Assembly (NCBI RefSeq): GCF_032362555.1
Contig: NC_083506.1
Coordinates: forward strand, 4,883,501 to 4,947,500
Reading direction: 5' to 3'
From: Amyelois transitella
Taxonomy: Eukaryota; Arthropoda; Insecta; Lepidoptera; Pyralidae
DNA length: 64,000 nt
The notes beneath the pieces are model-generated. The model was not told the origin of the DNA and did no database searches. It saw nothing but the letters and a program-made list of their open reading frames with translations. Positions 1 to 13,705 of this stretch are shown piece after piece; positions within the stretch are counted from its first letter, which is position 1; each line of letters begins with the position of its first letter. The position numbers and the translations under genes are program-made.

Positions 1-266
1 AATGTCGATAACTTTTTTTTTAGTGAACCGATTTTGATGAAACAAACTTTAAATGTTCTTCTGAGTGAAAAAAAAGCAATTGCTGAAATCGGTTCAGTAC
101 TTTCGGAGATAATCGTGATCATACATACAGACAGACAGACAGACAAGAAATTAAAAAAAAAAATTTTTGCTTTCTATTATTCATTTTATGTGTCCCTCTA
201 TCCATTTCAGTCAAAAATACTAAATGTACAGACAAAATATTTTTACTATTTTATTATATGTATAGA
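1..266 (-). mobile_element. Helitron-like non-autonomous element, family F, partial (cut by window edge)
   Basis: Read on the minus strand, the element starts at 266 with TCTATACATATAATAAAA and runs to the window edge. It carries AAATATTTTGTCTGTACA and a (GACA)n run near 129-144. The same sequence recurs at 10105-10350, 17828-18112 and 18558-18721. The last of these ends in CTAG before a T, which together with the 5' TC suggests a Helitron-type terminus. Class assignment is inference; membership in an interspersed family is seen directly. Confidence 0.6.
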
Positions 267-3200
267 AGTAACAAAATATGACTGCGCTAATAGATGTTAC
301 GTATCTTAAAGACTGTTTTCCGAAAATATTATAATCCTTAGCAAGGAATTATTATATTCATTTCGGATTCAATTATTATATTGTGTAACCTTATCTTCTC
401 TCAATCTACAGTATAACTTACATATGTTTGCTTTTTTATGCGCCTTGGTCTCATACAATTGCAATAAAAGTGTATTGCGGTTGAATATCTAGCTACTTAT
501 ACAATGTCGCATAAGAGATGTCACTCATCGTGTAATGTTAACCTCATGGCTAATAAAATAACAAAAATAACCTAATATTTATTGTGACAAATCATATTAT
601 ATCCCAATGATTTAGTTGCTTGAATAATGCGAATAATGCCTTTCGAGTATTACCTAAGATAGGAACGTTGTAGTAATTACGTGTGCCACGGAACATTGCG
701 CTGGAGAGTGCAACTGGGAACATGAAAAAAAAAAAGACAAAGAGAGAGAGTGAGAGTTCTAATTGTCATGTGCAGTGCAACAAAAATAATTTAAAATTTC
801 CGTTAAAATTTTACCTATTTTGATTCGAAAAGAAACTATAAGAATAGTCCCCTGTCCCGTCATAACACGTTCACGTGACACCGTCTATATTTTCCCGAAT
901 CGTCACAGGTGATAGGGGAGGGATCAGAACATTGTTTTGAACATCAACGAGGCGTACACTTCGCTACATGATGTTTATTGCGACGGGTAAAAAAACATAT
1001 TGTCTTTGTTCCTTTTTTTGCTCAAATTAAGTTGTTCTTTTTGTATCGTAGATCTTTATTATCACGTCATTTCAGGTACAACACGAAAATGACTACCACA
1101 AATTTCTTAAATCTGATAAAATTGAAGGCAATACTGAAAATAAGTAAGTAGTTTATTCCCTTCTCTTATATTACCTACTCCAAGTCATTCTCTTATCACT
1201 ACATATTACAAAGTGAAGCCTACCTATTTTCTCTGTCCGTCTATGCACTAATCTAGGAAAACTGTGAAAAGATTTTGCAATAAAGTTGTAATATTGGGAT
1301 ATCTATTCGTATTCAAAGATTCGTCGAAAGAAACATACTCAGAAACCAAATAGTACGGTACAGCGAGTCTTAGTTTCCAATAAGGGTGAGTTCCGACATA
1401 CTGAAGTTAGGTGATTGTTAGCGTCGAGTTCTGAAACAATGTACACTAAGACTGTCACCGACAGTTAAAATTAAGTTGAAGCTAAGTTTATTCGCTATTG
1501 ACTTAAGTTTGGTGAGCTAGTGTTAACAGGCTAGGAAGTAAATGCTTTAGAGGTCTAACTAGAAAGGCATGTTAGCTTAGTTAGAATTTTAACCGATTAA
1601 GTAATGAAAAAGCTAAGTGTTTACAGTTTTAACCACAAAAATATGAACGAATGATTATTTGTTATAATTTGTAGGTATAAGGCCTTATCTTGGGGCATTT
1701 TTTATTCTTTGAATAAGCAAACTTGTGCAGTTTGCTTATTATATAGTATAACATACATTAAATCATACCTCTTTCTTAAAGGGGTTTCACTTGCCACGAT
1801 CCTTTCATACTAATCTTTTGCTTCATTCACATTTATAAGTCTTTTCATGCAAGTTCGTCGGTTTCGATTGCTCTTAAGGGTTGTTTATTATTATTGTTCT
1901 CATTGGTCCTATCGCCTTTCTGGGGCAGTGGCACGCTAAAGCAGGCTTTACTTGCGATTCTTGTTTTATGTGACAATCAAACTATGTTGTAAGTATATAT
2001 AATATCTCATAAAATGATTCCCTAATTTGTAAAAAAAAAAAAGGTTCACTTATCTCTTGTTTTCCCCAATTCATTACACGAATCTATCTATATCTCTCTC
2101 ATTAATCTTCTTTGTCAAAAATACACGGTGGCTGCCGGACAGCGTTTACCGCAGAAACCCATGTACGTATACGAACTATTAATTAACCAGGGATCATCAC
2201 CCATCAAGAAAGCTGTCCAACAATGTTCAGGGAGGGTTCCCTCGCACGTCTGGAAGTGACGTGTCGGTTTTTTCATTTGCCCCCTGTTATTCTATATGAA
2301 TCTCTATTTGAGGTAATAGTTCTCGAATCGCAATGAATTTCGTAAATATACTTAATGTTGTTTATGTACCTACACAGATGTTAACGATATCAAAATAATT
2401 GTTTATTGTTTATTATTTATTTGTAAGTTAACATTTGTTCCATTGTTGTTGTTTAAGTACTTATTTATTAAAAGGAATACTAATCAAATGGGAGTTTGTA
2501 TATATAATTCATGAGCTTCTTGATAAGAGGAGGGTCCTCTTGAATAGTGGCCATAGAAAGATAAGGTTTCTAGAAAAATACAACCGGTACTAACCAGGAG
2601 TAAAACCACGTATCTAATGTACTTAAAAAAGCTCAAAAAGAGCTCAAAATATGCTAACTTATTATAAGTCATTCTAAGGATTCGTAGAATACACAGTTTT
2701 ATTGCTATAAATATATTTATGCAAAAAAATAATCACTTGATAATTTCAATAGCCTTACAATCTTAACCAATATCCCAACATGTAAATCACATCGAGGCCG
2801 GCAAGTGCGTGTCCCGGTCACTCTACGCTGTTAGATCATCACTATGATTACCCCTGGGCGATATCTATCTGAAGTCAGGAACATCTCTTATTTTTATTTA
2901 TTGCCCTTCATATCTTTTACTGTAATGTAATCTTATCGGTCGAATAACGACCTAGTTTTCCTGCTCATTCCGGATTTTGAAAGCGATAATAAATTTGTTT
3001 TATTTATTTAACAATTCTTTTGTACAATAGAAAATAAAGTGAATCATAATAAGAAGGTGAGAAAATTTTAAAGAGAGTTAATTTAACCTACCTAACCAGC
3101 CAGCAAATGAATTGTAATTGGATTTAAAAATAACAAATAACTGAAGCGGACGTACAAATTGACAAAACAATTTTAATTTGTCCCATTTAACTCCGGTTCT

Positions 3201-4331
3201 GTGAAAACTTTACAGCTCTTCGTTGTCAAAATAAACAGTAGAAGTAATGGTTTTCAACAAACAAAAACACGAAGTATACGAGGAAGCCAGCAATAAAAGC
3301 GAGCAATTTACTCTAATCATTTGCATACAGCCGGTCACCGAGGACACCCGGTACAGATGGTGCACTCCCTAGTTTAGTCGGGTTTTTCGGAACTTCACAA
3401 ATGTGTGCGGATGATAAGGGTCGGTACCATCCCTATGGTTAAGGGCACTTGAAGACTTTACTTTTTATCCGTGCAACTATGTGATATACCTAATTTAACT
3501 ATTTGTATACTTTTTATTTGTTTCATTGATAGTGTTGAAGTCAGTTGGAAAGTCTATTTTATAGGAATGAAATTGATAAGCTTTAATGATACTAATTATT
3601 TTAAAGCTAAATTATCGTTATTTTAAATCAATTCAGGAAATGTCTATACAAACTAGAAAAAACTAAACAAAGTCGCAATGATTCGAACTAAATAACATTT
3701 GAATCTATAAACAAACATCAATAAGCAAATGGTTTAATAACTCTTTACCTTGAACTACTTTTTTTGACTACTTACTTACTTGGGTAGTTTAAAATAATTT
3801 CTTGCAGCAAAAAAACTTTAAACTTCATCATTTTAAATTATACATTTCCTTACAGCATAATAAAAACCGTAGGCAGTCAAAAGTTATTTTGTTTTAACCG
3901 TTTTAAAAATCGCATAGATTAATCGCAAATGTGTGGCAGATCTGATTTCTAAAATATGTGTGTGTGAGATAAGGGTAGCACCTGCATCAGTTACCAGTCT
4001 AATGGCGCATTACTGTAGATACAGGACGGGTCAGCGTTATGAAGTACTTCTGGCCAAGACAAGAAACATTTTCGTGGTATTCCTTATTATTCATAGAAAA
4101 AGGAGTTAATTTCTCTGTATGGCATATGGGGCCTCTGCCGATGATATAGCGTTTATTGATGAAATGCATATTTTTCTATGGGAGAAAATATATGAATTCT
4201 AAAGTCTTTTACAAGGTCGTCCTAGTATGGTGTTCTAAAATTTTAGGTTGTTGTTTTTCTCAGCTCTCCCATTAGATATGACTTCTCAAATAATATCACT
4301 GGCATCTGGATATTATGAGGAACAAAATAAT
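267..4331. other. Intergenic tract without recognisable gene
   Basis: No long or exon-like open frame and no splice-linked coding blocks were found. The tract is AT-rich. At 703-723 it holds a 21-nt motif (GGAGAGTGCAACTGGGAACA...) followed by an A-rich and GAGA-rich run; a near-identical block lies in intron 1 of the odorant receptor (27625-27645), so this is a repeat fragment. A small hairpin is listed separately. Otherwise I see nothing to annotate. Confidence 0.5.
1712..1740. repeat. Short perfect hairpin, 12-bp arms
   Basis: AATAAGCAAACT at 1712-1723 is followed by a 5-nt loop and its exact reverse complement at 1729-1740. No flanking coding or transcription evidence gives it a function. 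Confidence 0.6.
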
Positions 4332-4395
4332 ATCCATTTCATCAATTAACTATTCATAGTTAGATAACTATGAATAGTTAATTGATGAAATGGAT
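4332..4395. repeat. Perfect inverted repeat, 31-bp arms, 2-nt loop
   Basis: The arm at 4332-4362 (starts ATCCATTTCATC) is exactly reverse-complementary to 4365-4395, with only GA between them. It lies one base before a second perfect hairpin. No protein or known small RNA is recognised in it. Confidence 0.85.
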
Positions 4396-4396
4396 T

Positions 4397-4454
4397 GAGT
4401 GTTGAGATACTCGTGAGTAGTATAGATATACTACTCACGAGTATCTCAACACTC
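4397..4454. repeat. Perfect inverted repeat, 28-bp arms, 2-nt loop
   Basis: The arm at 4397-4424 (starts GAGTGTTGAGATAC) is exactly reverse-complementary to 4427-4454, again with a GA centre. The arm sequence is unrelated to the neighbouring hairpin, so the pair is not a simple tandem duplication. Confidence 0.85.
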
Positions 4455-7400
4455 CTTATTATTCATCATTACGTAGTATAAAAAAAATGAACGGGTTTTG
4501 TTTATTTTTGTAATCTATTTTCAGGTTTTTAATCGACACGTTTTAATGGATATTTTATTTTAAATTAAACTATATAAATAACTGGGGATTATTTTAGGCA
4601 ATTGAATAGTAAACTGTTAATATCTCAATCAATTCCGTGTGCTCTATTTCAAATCTTCTTAGGCTATGCCTACTGCATAAGGGATATAAATACGTGTCTT
4701 GGCAATTATTTATTTTGGTTCCTTAAAGGTTCATCCTTTTCAGTGTGTTTGAAAAACGTTTCATATAAAATATAAATAAAATAATTGACCCACCCTGTTA
4801 TCATAACTTTTGTAATTAAATATTTTCTTGGTTGGCTTAAAGATATTTTTGTGACAAAAATACTTCACAAGAAACGAAAATATATTTATACGCTAATCCA
4901 TTTCAAGTTTGCTAAGAATGTTAGAAGAACAATGTTTTAAAATATTCAGTAGGCACCCAAATCTTCGGTACCAGGTGTGAGTGACAAGCATCCCTAATTT
5001 GTCAGGTTTATACTAAGTCGGTCCCTTATCATGTGACGTCATCTGGTATTCTAGTAGTATTGTCAATCTATGGTAGGAGACTATTTACTAACCATATTGA
5101 AATCTAGATTAATATCCTGCAATTTACTTGTCTAGACCCTATGTTAAGACAACTAAGTAATGTAAATATTTTACACGAACTAGACGTGACTAGATTTCAG
5201 TTAAGTATAATTATTTTTAATGCTAAGTAAGTCTTTCGTATTACTTTTAATTTTAAAGGACACGCTGTTTACCTCATCCCAACTTATATTATAAATGCAA
5301 AACTAAGTTAATTAATTTGTTTCTTTATTTGTAACCTCTTCACAGGTTATCTACTGAATTAATCTTCTTGTAATATCACGTATGAATAATTAAATTTAAA
5401 AAAGCTGTATTCTTTTGTAGGTAGAGCAAAATTCGCGCTGGCAAAGCTAAGGGTAAACACAAGTGAAGTAATAAATATCACATACAATACCTAATAATAT
5501 TTATAGTAAAGGTAGATATTCTAAGCTAATAATTAGAGCCTTGTCGGGTCGATGGTCACAAAATAAGCGTCAATTGGTCAGCTGTCTTTGACAACCGTTT
5601 GTGACATGACACACGGCATTATTAGAAGTGATTAATTAATTGTCTCGGGTACATCGGACTTGACAAGTACATGACTGAGATTTTCGCAATATGAGTAGTT
5701 TAACATCGTTGTTATGGAAGTCAACATTATACTAGGGGACGCCGCTGGCTCCGTCTGGCTGTTTATAAAAATCCCGTTAATGCCCTTTCCACTGAGAATT
5801 TAGCCAATCGTAAAAACTTAGCCATATCATTTTGCGTCGTGTAAAATGTTAATTTTTGAATGATTTGAAAATATTTTATGAAAAAACCATGCATTCACGT
5901 TATATTTTTTCAAAAAGTTTCATCCATCTCTTGCGAAAATATTGCGGTTACCCGTAATTATTTAAGACAAAATAATTACAAACTACATACATATTACACA
6001 CATGTGTAGTTTGTAATTTTTTGTTTGGAATGTAAAAATTACAATTTTTTAATGTAAATACTCAAAATAAGTGACGACAATGCGAAATCTATGATACAAA
6101 CAGACGGTCGATAACCCCAACAAGCGTGGCAAGGTGCAACCGCAGCAGTATCTGAATTTGAGGCCTGAGATGCCAGCATCCTAATATTCCTCGGAGTAAT
6201 ACGATATACTGACCTATATTGCTGAACTAACTATAATACTGAACTATTATTATAACTAAAAATATTTTGTAAGGATACATAATGTAACCATTGCGGATTT
6301 TCAGCGTCGATGAAAAACACAGAAAATGTCGATTTTCGTTTTACTCGAGCTAAAGTTTCGAATTTATATGAAAAGAAATTTATACTTCTTACTTACATGA
6401 GAAACACGGAGTTCTATTTGGCATTCGGGACTCATTAACAAACGCCTGAAACTGGGACACCTAAAGCCGCGAATTTGAATGTGTAAACTTGAAAATCCAG
6501 TAAGTAAACTTAATTAAATTGCACGTTCCTCCTCGGAAGTTGCACGCGATACCTCACGAGAAAAGGCAAATAGGTACGTAGGTAGTGAAAATGACTGAGT
6601 GCAGTTAAATTTGTTGAAAAAATACATAACATACCTACATTATCCCGCTGCATTCCTACTTTTTCTTCTTTATTTATTATTCTCTTCGTGCAAACACATC
6701 GGTGCAGGTTAAATATTCTTGACTTGACCTTTCACCAGGTCCAGGACTTACCCAATTTGATCAAAGTTAAAGTAATAAAAGAGCAAAATAAAATGACCTG
6801 CAACTTTTTGCTTCATATTATCCTTCTTAGCTACTTCACCCCACTGAGGTTGGCAAAGTTTTCTCCATTTGTTGTCACTTGCCATTTCAATGACCTACAA
6901 AGGTTCTTTGACACTGTTAAGACTGCGTAAAAGAAATTTATAATTTAAATAACCCGTCACTTTTTGTAAGTATACTTTGTAAATAAATATACTTCTTTTG
7001 TACTTTTTTATATTTTTTTACTGATTTTCTTATGTATTTTCCTTATTGTACATAGAAGTGTTTTTACTTAACTTTCTTACTGTGTACCAACTAAATGAAA
7101 ATTAAGCCAAGTTAAGGAACTCTGTCTACTCTAAAAGTTAATGCCATAATACAATTCATCTACATTTAATTTGTCAATGAGGTAGCATTTATCGATAAGG
7201 AATTCCACGGGAACTACTTCTATCTCGTGGAACGCAGTAATGACATAAATCATTGGCACTATTGATAGCAATTTAACTGGCATGAACTTCGGCCATAGGG
7301 ATGTTTTGGTGTCCCTTCCCATTATATTCGGTGGGGTATGACGGGCCCCAATATAAGTTTTACGATAATGCTGTACTTCGTCACAGTATTAAGGGAAAGT

Positions 7401-10104
7401 ACCTTATCATTAGTGGACCTGATGAGATGACTGTTCTCTGAAGATTACATAAGTTGAAATTTATGTTATATTGGACTTTGATGTTTTTGTGCTTAGTAAG
7501 CTAACAACAGACCTAATACTTTACTGAATAGTTGGGTTCAAAACGTACCTAATAGATGGATGCTCGTGAAACTAGGCTTCGAAACTAATACTATCAAATC
7601 CTTTTTCTACCTTCCGGCAGTAATTCTCACGTCTCTGGGAAGGAGTTAATCACATTTTTACACTCCCGTCTGACCTTCGCAACCTTTACAAGGGAACTTA
7701 ACCCATATTGGATCATGATTACGCATAATATCATCCGCACTTAAACCATCTTAAAAGGAATTACTGCATCACATAAATGTTCCCGTCACCATGGGTGTAA
7801 CCTCATTCCACCATAATGACCGTCACTCTAATGTGTGTACTAACGATCGTCGGAGTATTCCAATAGTCCTAATATGGGGCTGTGCAGCGTCGTCTACGCG
7901 CTAACGGCTTTGTTAAGGCTTTAACACACTTGTAAAGTCATCTTAACAGATACGTTAAACTAAAATTCATATTTTCATGGGAATTTTCGGAAAAAAAGGA
8001 GCCAATTTCGGATAAATTAATATATACATACAAAATTTCCTACAAGCATAACAGATAGATAGACAAACTTTAGGAATAATAATAGTATGTACATAAGTAC
8101 TAATGGAAGTATAGATATAATTTAAACTATATGTTTGTTCCTAAATTTTCAGTAACAAAACACATTTATTTAGGCACCTAGCTGGGTCGCTAAAATTATT
8201 ATAATACTTTTAATTTTGGAAACTATCACTAACACTGTGACTTAAAAGTATTACATAAATACAGAGTAGATCATAATTTAATGATTGCATTCAAACTATG
8301 AATGGGCAAACTTTCTAATTAAATAAAAATGTAGATAATTCTCAAATTTTTACGATTCATTTTATTCCGAAAAATAGGGTTTTCAGTTAGCAACATTTTG
8401 CGCTTTTGTTATATATAAGTAGTAGTAGTAGTGTAGTCGGTGATAAAATCTAAAATATTTTAAGACCTTCCGTTATGTAAGATTTAATAGTCAGTGCTAC
8501 TGACCTGTGTACTGTAACCCTTAGAAATGGACGTCGCCTCACGTCTTCGATTCCATTCAATTGATAACTGGGTATTGCTTGATACCCGTAAATTGTTATC
8601 ACACATAACCTGATTATAGTTTTCTAGCTTTTTATCAAATTTACCATATTTTATCGAATTATAAACCAGATTTAGACCATTTGTTTATAATATTTATTAT
8701 AGGTACATATTACGAGTTTAACTATAGCCCGTTTTTAATGAATAAATGAACGAATGAAAGATCTATTTGAACAACTCAAAGTACACAAGCTTTTTATATA
8801 TAATACTAATAAGTGAATATTTATTTATCTTTATTTTATTTATCTTCGCAATATATAATGTAAAAATACGTAATGAAAGTCAACACATACAATTTCTTTC
8901 CCCCTTTCTCTCGTCGGATAATGAGAAATAATCTGAACTAAGACAGAAATAGAAGCTAATTTCTCAATATAAATATTTTATTGGCATCCATCTCAAACAC
9001 ATTCCTTATGACTTATGTGAGTGGTAACAGTTTAAAGTATCAAATCCACTACAGCTTTAAATATATGATGAGAGTAAATTATAATTGTGTGCCAGCTGTC
9101 GCTCTTTTTTCCCTAATTATAAAAGTCAAACGAGAGAAAGGCTTATTACTGTTTTTATTCTTGTAGTTAATGTGCTAGCAACCTGTTACTATCTATGTAT
9201 GTTAGTTGTTATTATCTATGTTTAATAATATTTAGTAAACAAACTCTTCGAGTCTTGCGATTATTCATCGATCAATGCTCTCTCAACAACAACATGTTTT
9301 ATCCAACCAAGCAGCAACAGTCGCAAGCATGGTAACGTAGATTAAATTATGCACAGTAACATATAAAGCGGCCACACAATTGCATACTACATTTTTCAAC
9401 AACGATACGTTCCATATCTTTGTACAGCAATGGATTGGCACCCTAATTGCTGTCTTCGTGAGATCTTAGCGATAACATTGTTTCAGGCGTTCGAGCCGTC
9501 TTTGTTTTGTTAAGATAATCTGGGCGGTTCCCAGGAGGCCGTCGACAAAGGAAATTGGATGGGCAAAGAGCCAATACCTTTTAATCCTACTCTTTTTGAT
9601 CCTCCTTATCTCCTTGTGCGTAATAATCACGTGTCCAAATTAACCATTCTTACTATGTTGCAAGAAAAATATTTGACAGTTATGGAATTGATGTCATTTT
9701 TATATATTTAAAACATAATAAAAAATTGAGTTTATACTTGGGACGCTTACTACTCAGCTATAAATGTTTATAAGATGGTATGGCATGGTGGTATTATTTA
9801 ATTTATTTTAAATGTATATAGAGATATCCGAGAATTGTCATAATAATAGATGAACGCTACAATTTCCAGCAAAGTTTAACCATAAATCGGATAATACACT
9901 TTAACAAGTACTTTAATCCAAAAATAAATGAGATATTTTCTTGATATAAAGTATAAATGAATTTAAAAACATACGAATTTAAGAACTTCTTAATATTTGT
10001 TATATCGTAGCACTACTACGACGCTACGACTGAATGTGATCATCGTATCGTCGTAGCAATTTGCAATAGTGTAAGCTACGAAACTGGACAATTACACCTA
10101 ACAC
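4455..10104. other. Intergenic tract with scattered repeat remnants
   Basis: No gene is recognised. The tract includes a fragment resembling Helitron-like 5' ends (TATATTATAAATGCAAAAC near 5285), a decayed copy around 5740-5950, an imperfect 14-bp inverted repeat at 5974-5987/6005-6018, an (AGT)n run near 8418, and a SINE fragment near 7656-7710. The interval 9300-9650 is unusually free of repeats and of higher complexity. A 63-codon minus-strand frame at 7131-7322 has no recognised homology. Confidence 0.45.
7656..7710 (-). repeat. SINE family A fragment
   Basis: The reverse complement contains the family body motif AAGGTTGCGAAGGTCAGACG, close to the AAGGTTGTGGAGGTCAGACG of the full-length copy at 49116-49471. 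Neither a head nor a tail is preserved. Confidence 0.55.
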
Positions 10105-10350
10105 TTCATTTATTCATATAATAAAACTGTTACAATATTTTGTCTGTACATTTGGTATTTTTGACTGAAATAGATAGAGATACCATATTTAAAAAGAATA
10201 AAAGAAAGCAAACTTTTTCTTGTGTCTTTGTATGTTCTCCAAAAGAACTGAACCAATTTAAGTACATAAAACTTTAACCAGTCGCTTGTTTAAGTCGTCA
10301 AAACATTTAAAGATTGTTACGTCAAAATACTTAATTTTTGGAAATTTTCA
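10105..10350 (+). mobile_element. Helitron-like element family F, diverged copy
   Basis: It begins with TCATATAATAAAACTGTTAC and contains ATATTTTGTCTGTACATTTG and TTTTTGACTGAAATAGATAG in the same order as at 17828-18112. It is more diverged, with several internal substitutions, and no clear CTAG end. Confidence 0.55.
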
Positions 10351-11039
10351 CAGAATAGAAACCGCGCGCAAAAGTTAGTAATTTAATAACATTTTTTTAT
10401 ATTCGAATGAATCATGAAAGCTTGTATTTGTAAACACAGAAGTTTGATTTCGCAGACTCTGCCTAACAGCGAATTTCAAAACAAACGGGCATATTTCGGC
10501 ACGCAAGTCAAATCGTAAACACTTACTGTTGCTAAATTACGTAAGTCATTAGTAAATAAGGGGGCAGGGGTCGTAAACCTGATGACGGCGGGTGTTCGGT
10601 CAATTAGAACCGTTACTTGTACGGGTTGCAGTGTTTTGTTATTGATTGTATCCCAAATGGGTAATAGTACTGTTACCCATTTCGGATTTTGGATGGGAAT
10701 TGGATTTATGTAGTCCTGTATTATTTCGATTTCTATGGCTGATGTAACTTTTTTTGTTATTGTAATTATCCTTGTCTTTATTAATTGGGTTATTTCTTGG
10801 TGTCGCTCTGAATCATATGAAGAAAGGTTGATCTGTTAAAAGTCTGTAAAGTTAAAAATCATATTAGGTACCTATCTTGCTGAAGCTGCAGCAGTGCCAA
10901 TAATATCATGTCTTCTCTGACCCCTGGCCTTTCAATTGATGCGTTTAATAACGGAAGCATGTCTCAAAGATACATGAATACTGGAAAAGGCAGGTTAGTC
11001 ACTTTTTTTGATGAACCATGATCCCATATGGGTTGGGTT

Positions 11040-11160
11040 TCCTTGCAAAGACGAGAGACCTTACTCGCCCAATCTAGGATCCATGGTCAAGGGCAAACCT
11101 CGGGCTCTTCTCTCAAGTGGTGAGGAATGTAATTAAAGCTACAACAAGGAGGTAGAGGAA
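11040..11160 (+). repeat. SINE family A fragment
   Basis: CGCCCAATCTAGGATCCATG followed by an AGTGGTGAGGA block matches the 3' half of the full SINE at 49116-49471. It ends near an AAGGAGGTAGAGGA tail-like segment. Confidence 0.6.
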
Positions 11161-11945
11161 TTAACTGTCATAACTAAGCAAAATAGCAAAGCAAGGTCTA
11201 CCGATCAACTAGGGCCGAATAATTTTTTTTCTAAATCGATTATTTTTGACTCTTTGGTTTGATTTTGATATATTTATTATTTGCTTAAAAATAAAAGTGT
11301 TCGCAACGTCTTAGTTCGCGGCAAACGCTAATCGTTTTTATAACAATAAGAAAAATGTTATCTTCTCCATTAGACATATCCAGTACAGGTACGAGTATAT
11401 CTACGTGTTTCAGGCGAACAAGGATATCTATTTGAATGCCTGAGGCGACGTAACAGTCGAGACGATAGTCTCTAATGTCCTGCCATTGTAGCCCCAGTGA
11501 TTTCTGATCTTATATGAAAAATCTCAAGTTATGATAGACCTTTTTTCGAACGACTCCCTCATTTTTCTACGACTTTAATATCAGCATTTCTCCACAAACC
11601 ACTTTTGTAATCTTCATTGAGATGTTATCGCCCACTTTTTCTCGATTACCGTTTCGTTTCGATTTTGTCGTCGGAAATATTGTGTCGTTAACTGGTGATA
11701 TCATTTTATTTAAATCTTGAAATATTACCAGAAAAATGTCGCCACCTTTAAAATTCTACATTTGATAAATTTATTTAGGTGAGGTAGGCCACGATATGTG
11801 CATATTTTTTTAACTTCATCCATAGTCGTACTTTCTTCGAGTAAAGTCTGTAGACCCATACTAATAAAAAAAAAATGTTTTTGTTATTTGAATTAGTTTC
11901 ACAGACAATTATAATAACTGAATGATATAATATGAAAAACCCTCT

Positions 11946-11993
11946 TATGCCAAGCAATTACTTTAATTATGGCATAGTTTTTAATCACATTAA
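11946..11993. repeat. Diverged inverted-repeat block, left copy
   Basis: ATGCCAAGCAATTACTTTAA at the start is reverse-complementary to the end of 12908-12956. The block then has TATGGCATAGTTTTTAAT in direct orientation with the start of that second block. The two may be ends or fragments of a palindromic DNA element about 1 kb apart; this is inference only. Confidence 0.4.
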
Positions 11994-12907
11994 AAACTAC
12001 CTACTACCCTTGCGGGGTAGACAGAGCCTAAAATAATTACAGCAAAATAAAGGCTGTTTAATTATCATACATTACCATCTAAACCTGTAATCAATCTAAT
12101 GATTGAGTAACAATATGTGTTACATCTAGGTACTATAAACAAAAGTCCTTTGTTTGAACGACTGAACAAACAAAAGCAAACAGAGAACTGAATATTTTCC
12201 CCTTAAAATGTATTCTTGTAAGCGTCGTTGACGATAATTTTGTAGATTATACAAAATTTACGGCCAGTAACGGTAATAAAAAGTTTGGTAAATTACCTGA
12301 TTTTGGAACAACAGTATAATTACTTTATTTCATCACGATAAACGTTTTATTAAGTGCCACAAAGCGATGATATATTAAAATGTTTTAAATATGATATATT
12401 GTGGTCACAACAAGAATATGAATTTTCATCCTTATTTTATTGTGTGTGACAGTTTTTATCAATAAGATAAGGTGCGTCTCTTCCAGTGTAGATTGTAAAG
12501 TTAATCAAGGGAATATCCTTTCTGGTAATAGGCTAGCAACCTCAGTACATCTGAATCTTAATACCTAAATTAAACCATCCAGCCAAAAGTGGTCTTTGAG
12601 TCTCTTAAATATTGTATTAGTCGCCCCATCAATTTACCATCATTTCACACATAATCGACTGTTCAGTTTTATGTAGTAGATAAAGTCATTTATATAAATA
12701 AAATACTTTGAATTCTAGAAAAATCAACATTTAGTAAAATCCTATAAGCGAGGCACTCCAGAGCTCATTTTTAAAACAGCGCTGAATAATTGTTAGCTAC
12801 CGCTGCAGCATTTAAATCTGGCCGTTAAAATCCTGTGATTAAATAGCAAGTGCGCTAAGAATAAATATTGTGTGCCATTTTCGCCAAGCTGGGCATTTTT
12901 TATGCAC

Positions 12908-12956
12908 TTATGGCATAGTTTTTAATGTGGTGCTTAAAGTAATTGCTTGGCATACG
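12908..12956. repeat. Diverged inverted-repeat block, right copy
   Basis: This is the partner of 11946-11993. It is itself weakly palindromic, starting TATGGCATAG and ending GCTTGGCATA. No transposase-like frame lies between the two blocks; a short LINE-tail fragment (GCGGGGTAGACAGAGCC, 12012-12028) does. Confidence 0.4.
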
Positions 12957-13599
12957 AGTATGTTCCATATTGAATCATACATTAATTATTTATATTTGTC
13001 TGTGAATAATACAGGTGTAGTAATAAGTTCAGGTGACCTTATTTGCATTGACATTGATTACTTTCAATTTTATTTAAATCTTAGCTACTTACTTTTTGTC
13101 TTAATATATGTAGAAATGTGTCTAGTTGCTTCAGCGCCTTGCTTTAAAATAACTTACCTAAAATAATGATAACATAATCAAAACCACTTAAGACCTAATG
13201 ACCTTATGACCCATATTTCACACTGAAAGCCATTCAAAGATATCTGTAGAGTATATCAAAAGTATTTAAACGTTCTGAATCGCCTTCCCGCCTTTGTTCA
13301 GTGGCTCTTTTTTCCAAAGGATGTTCGGTGAATTGCAAATCGGTTCGCTTCAGTCGACTTCAAGGGAAAGACTTGGCCGAGACTGTGTAAATATTTGATG
13401 CATATTTCATGGAGACCCGACGTTTACTTTGTAAGAGATCGGATAAAACAACTTCTCTGGTGTAAAGTTTGCACTTTGAGATTGATTCCTTTCAAATGGG
13501 AGCCATTGCTGGGTGATTACATGATCTTTTAAAGATTCGTTTTCAAGCAACCTTAAGAAATTTAAATGTACCGTAGTTTAAGAAATCTAAACCCCAGAG

Positions 13600-13705
13600 A
13601 GGATCCCGGGGTGCGTCTTTTCCTTGATTGGGTTAGTCTGGTTTTAAGATGAAACGACTCCCGTCTGACCTCCGTAACCTTTGCAGAGGATCTAACCCAT
13701 GTGTG
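13600..13705 (-). repeat. SINE family A fragment
   Basis: The reverse complement gives AAAGGTTACGGAGGTCAGAC followed by GGGAGTCGTTTCAT, the family A body. It is 5' and 3' truncated. Confidence 0.6.

Noticed and set aside
7131..7322. 63-codon minus-strand frame with protein-like composition
   Set aside because: It is the best looking of the orphan frames, but there is no recognisable motif, no splice partner and no promoter; not enough to call a gene.
12870..13166. 98-codon plus-strand frame
   Set aside because: It overlaps the palindromic repeat at 12908-12956 and is dominated by AT-rich hydrophobic codons; no family resemblance.
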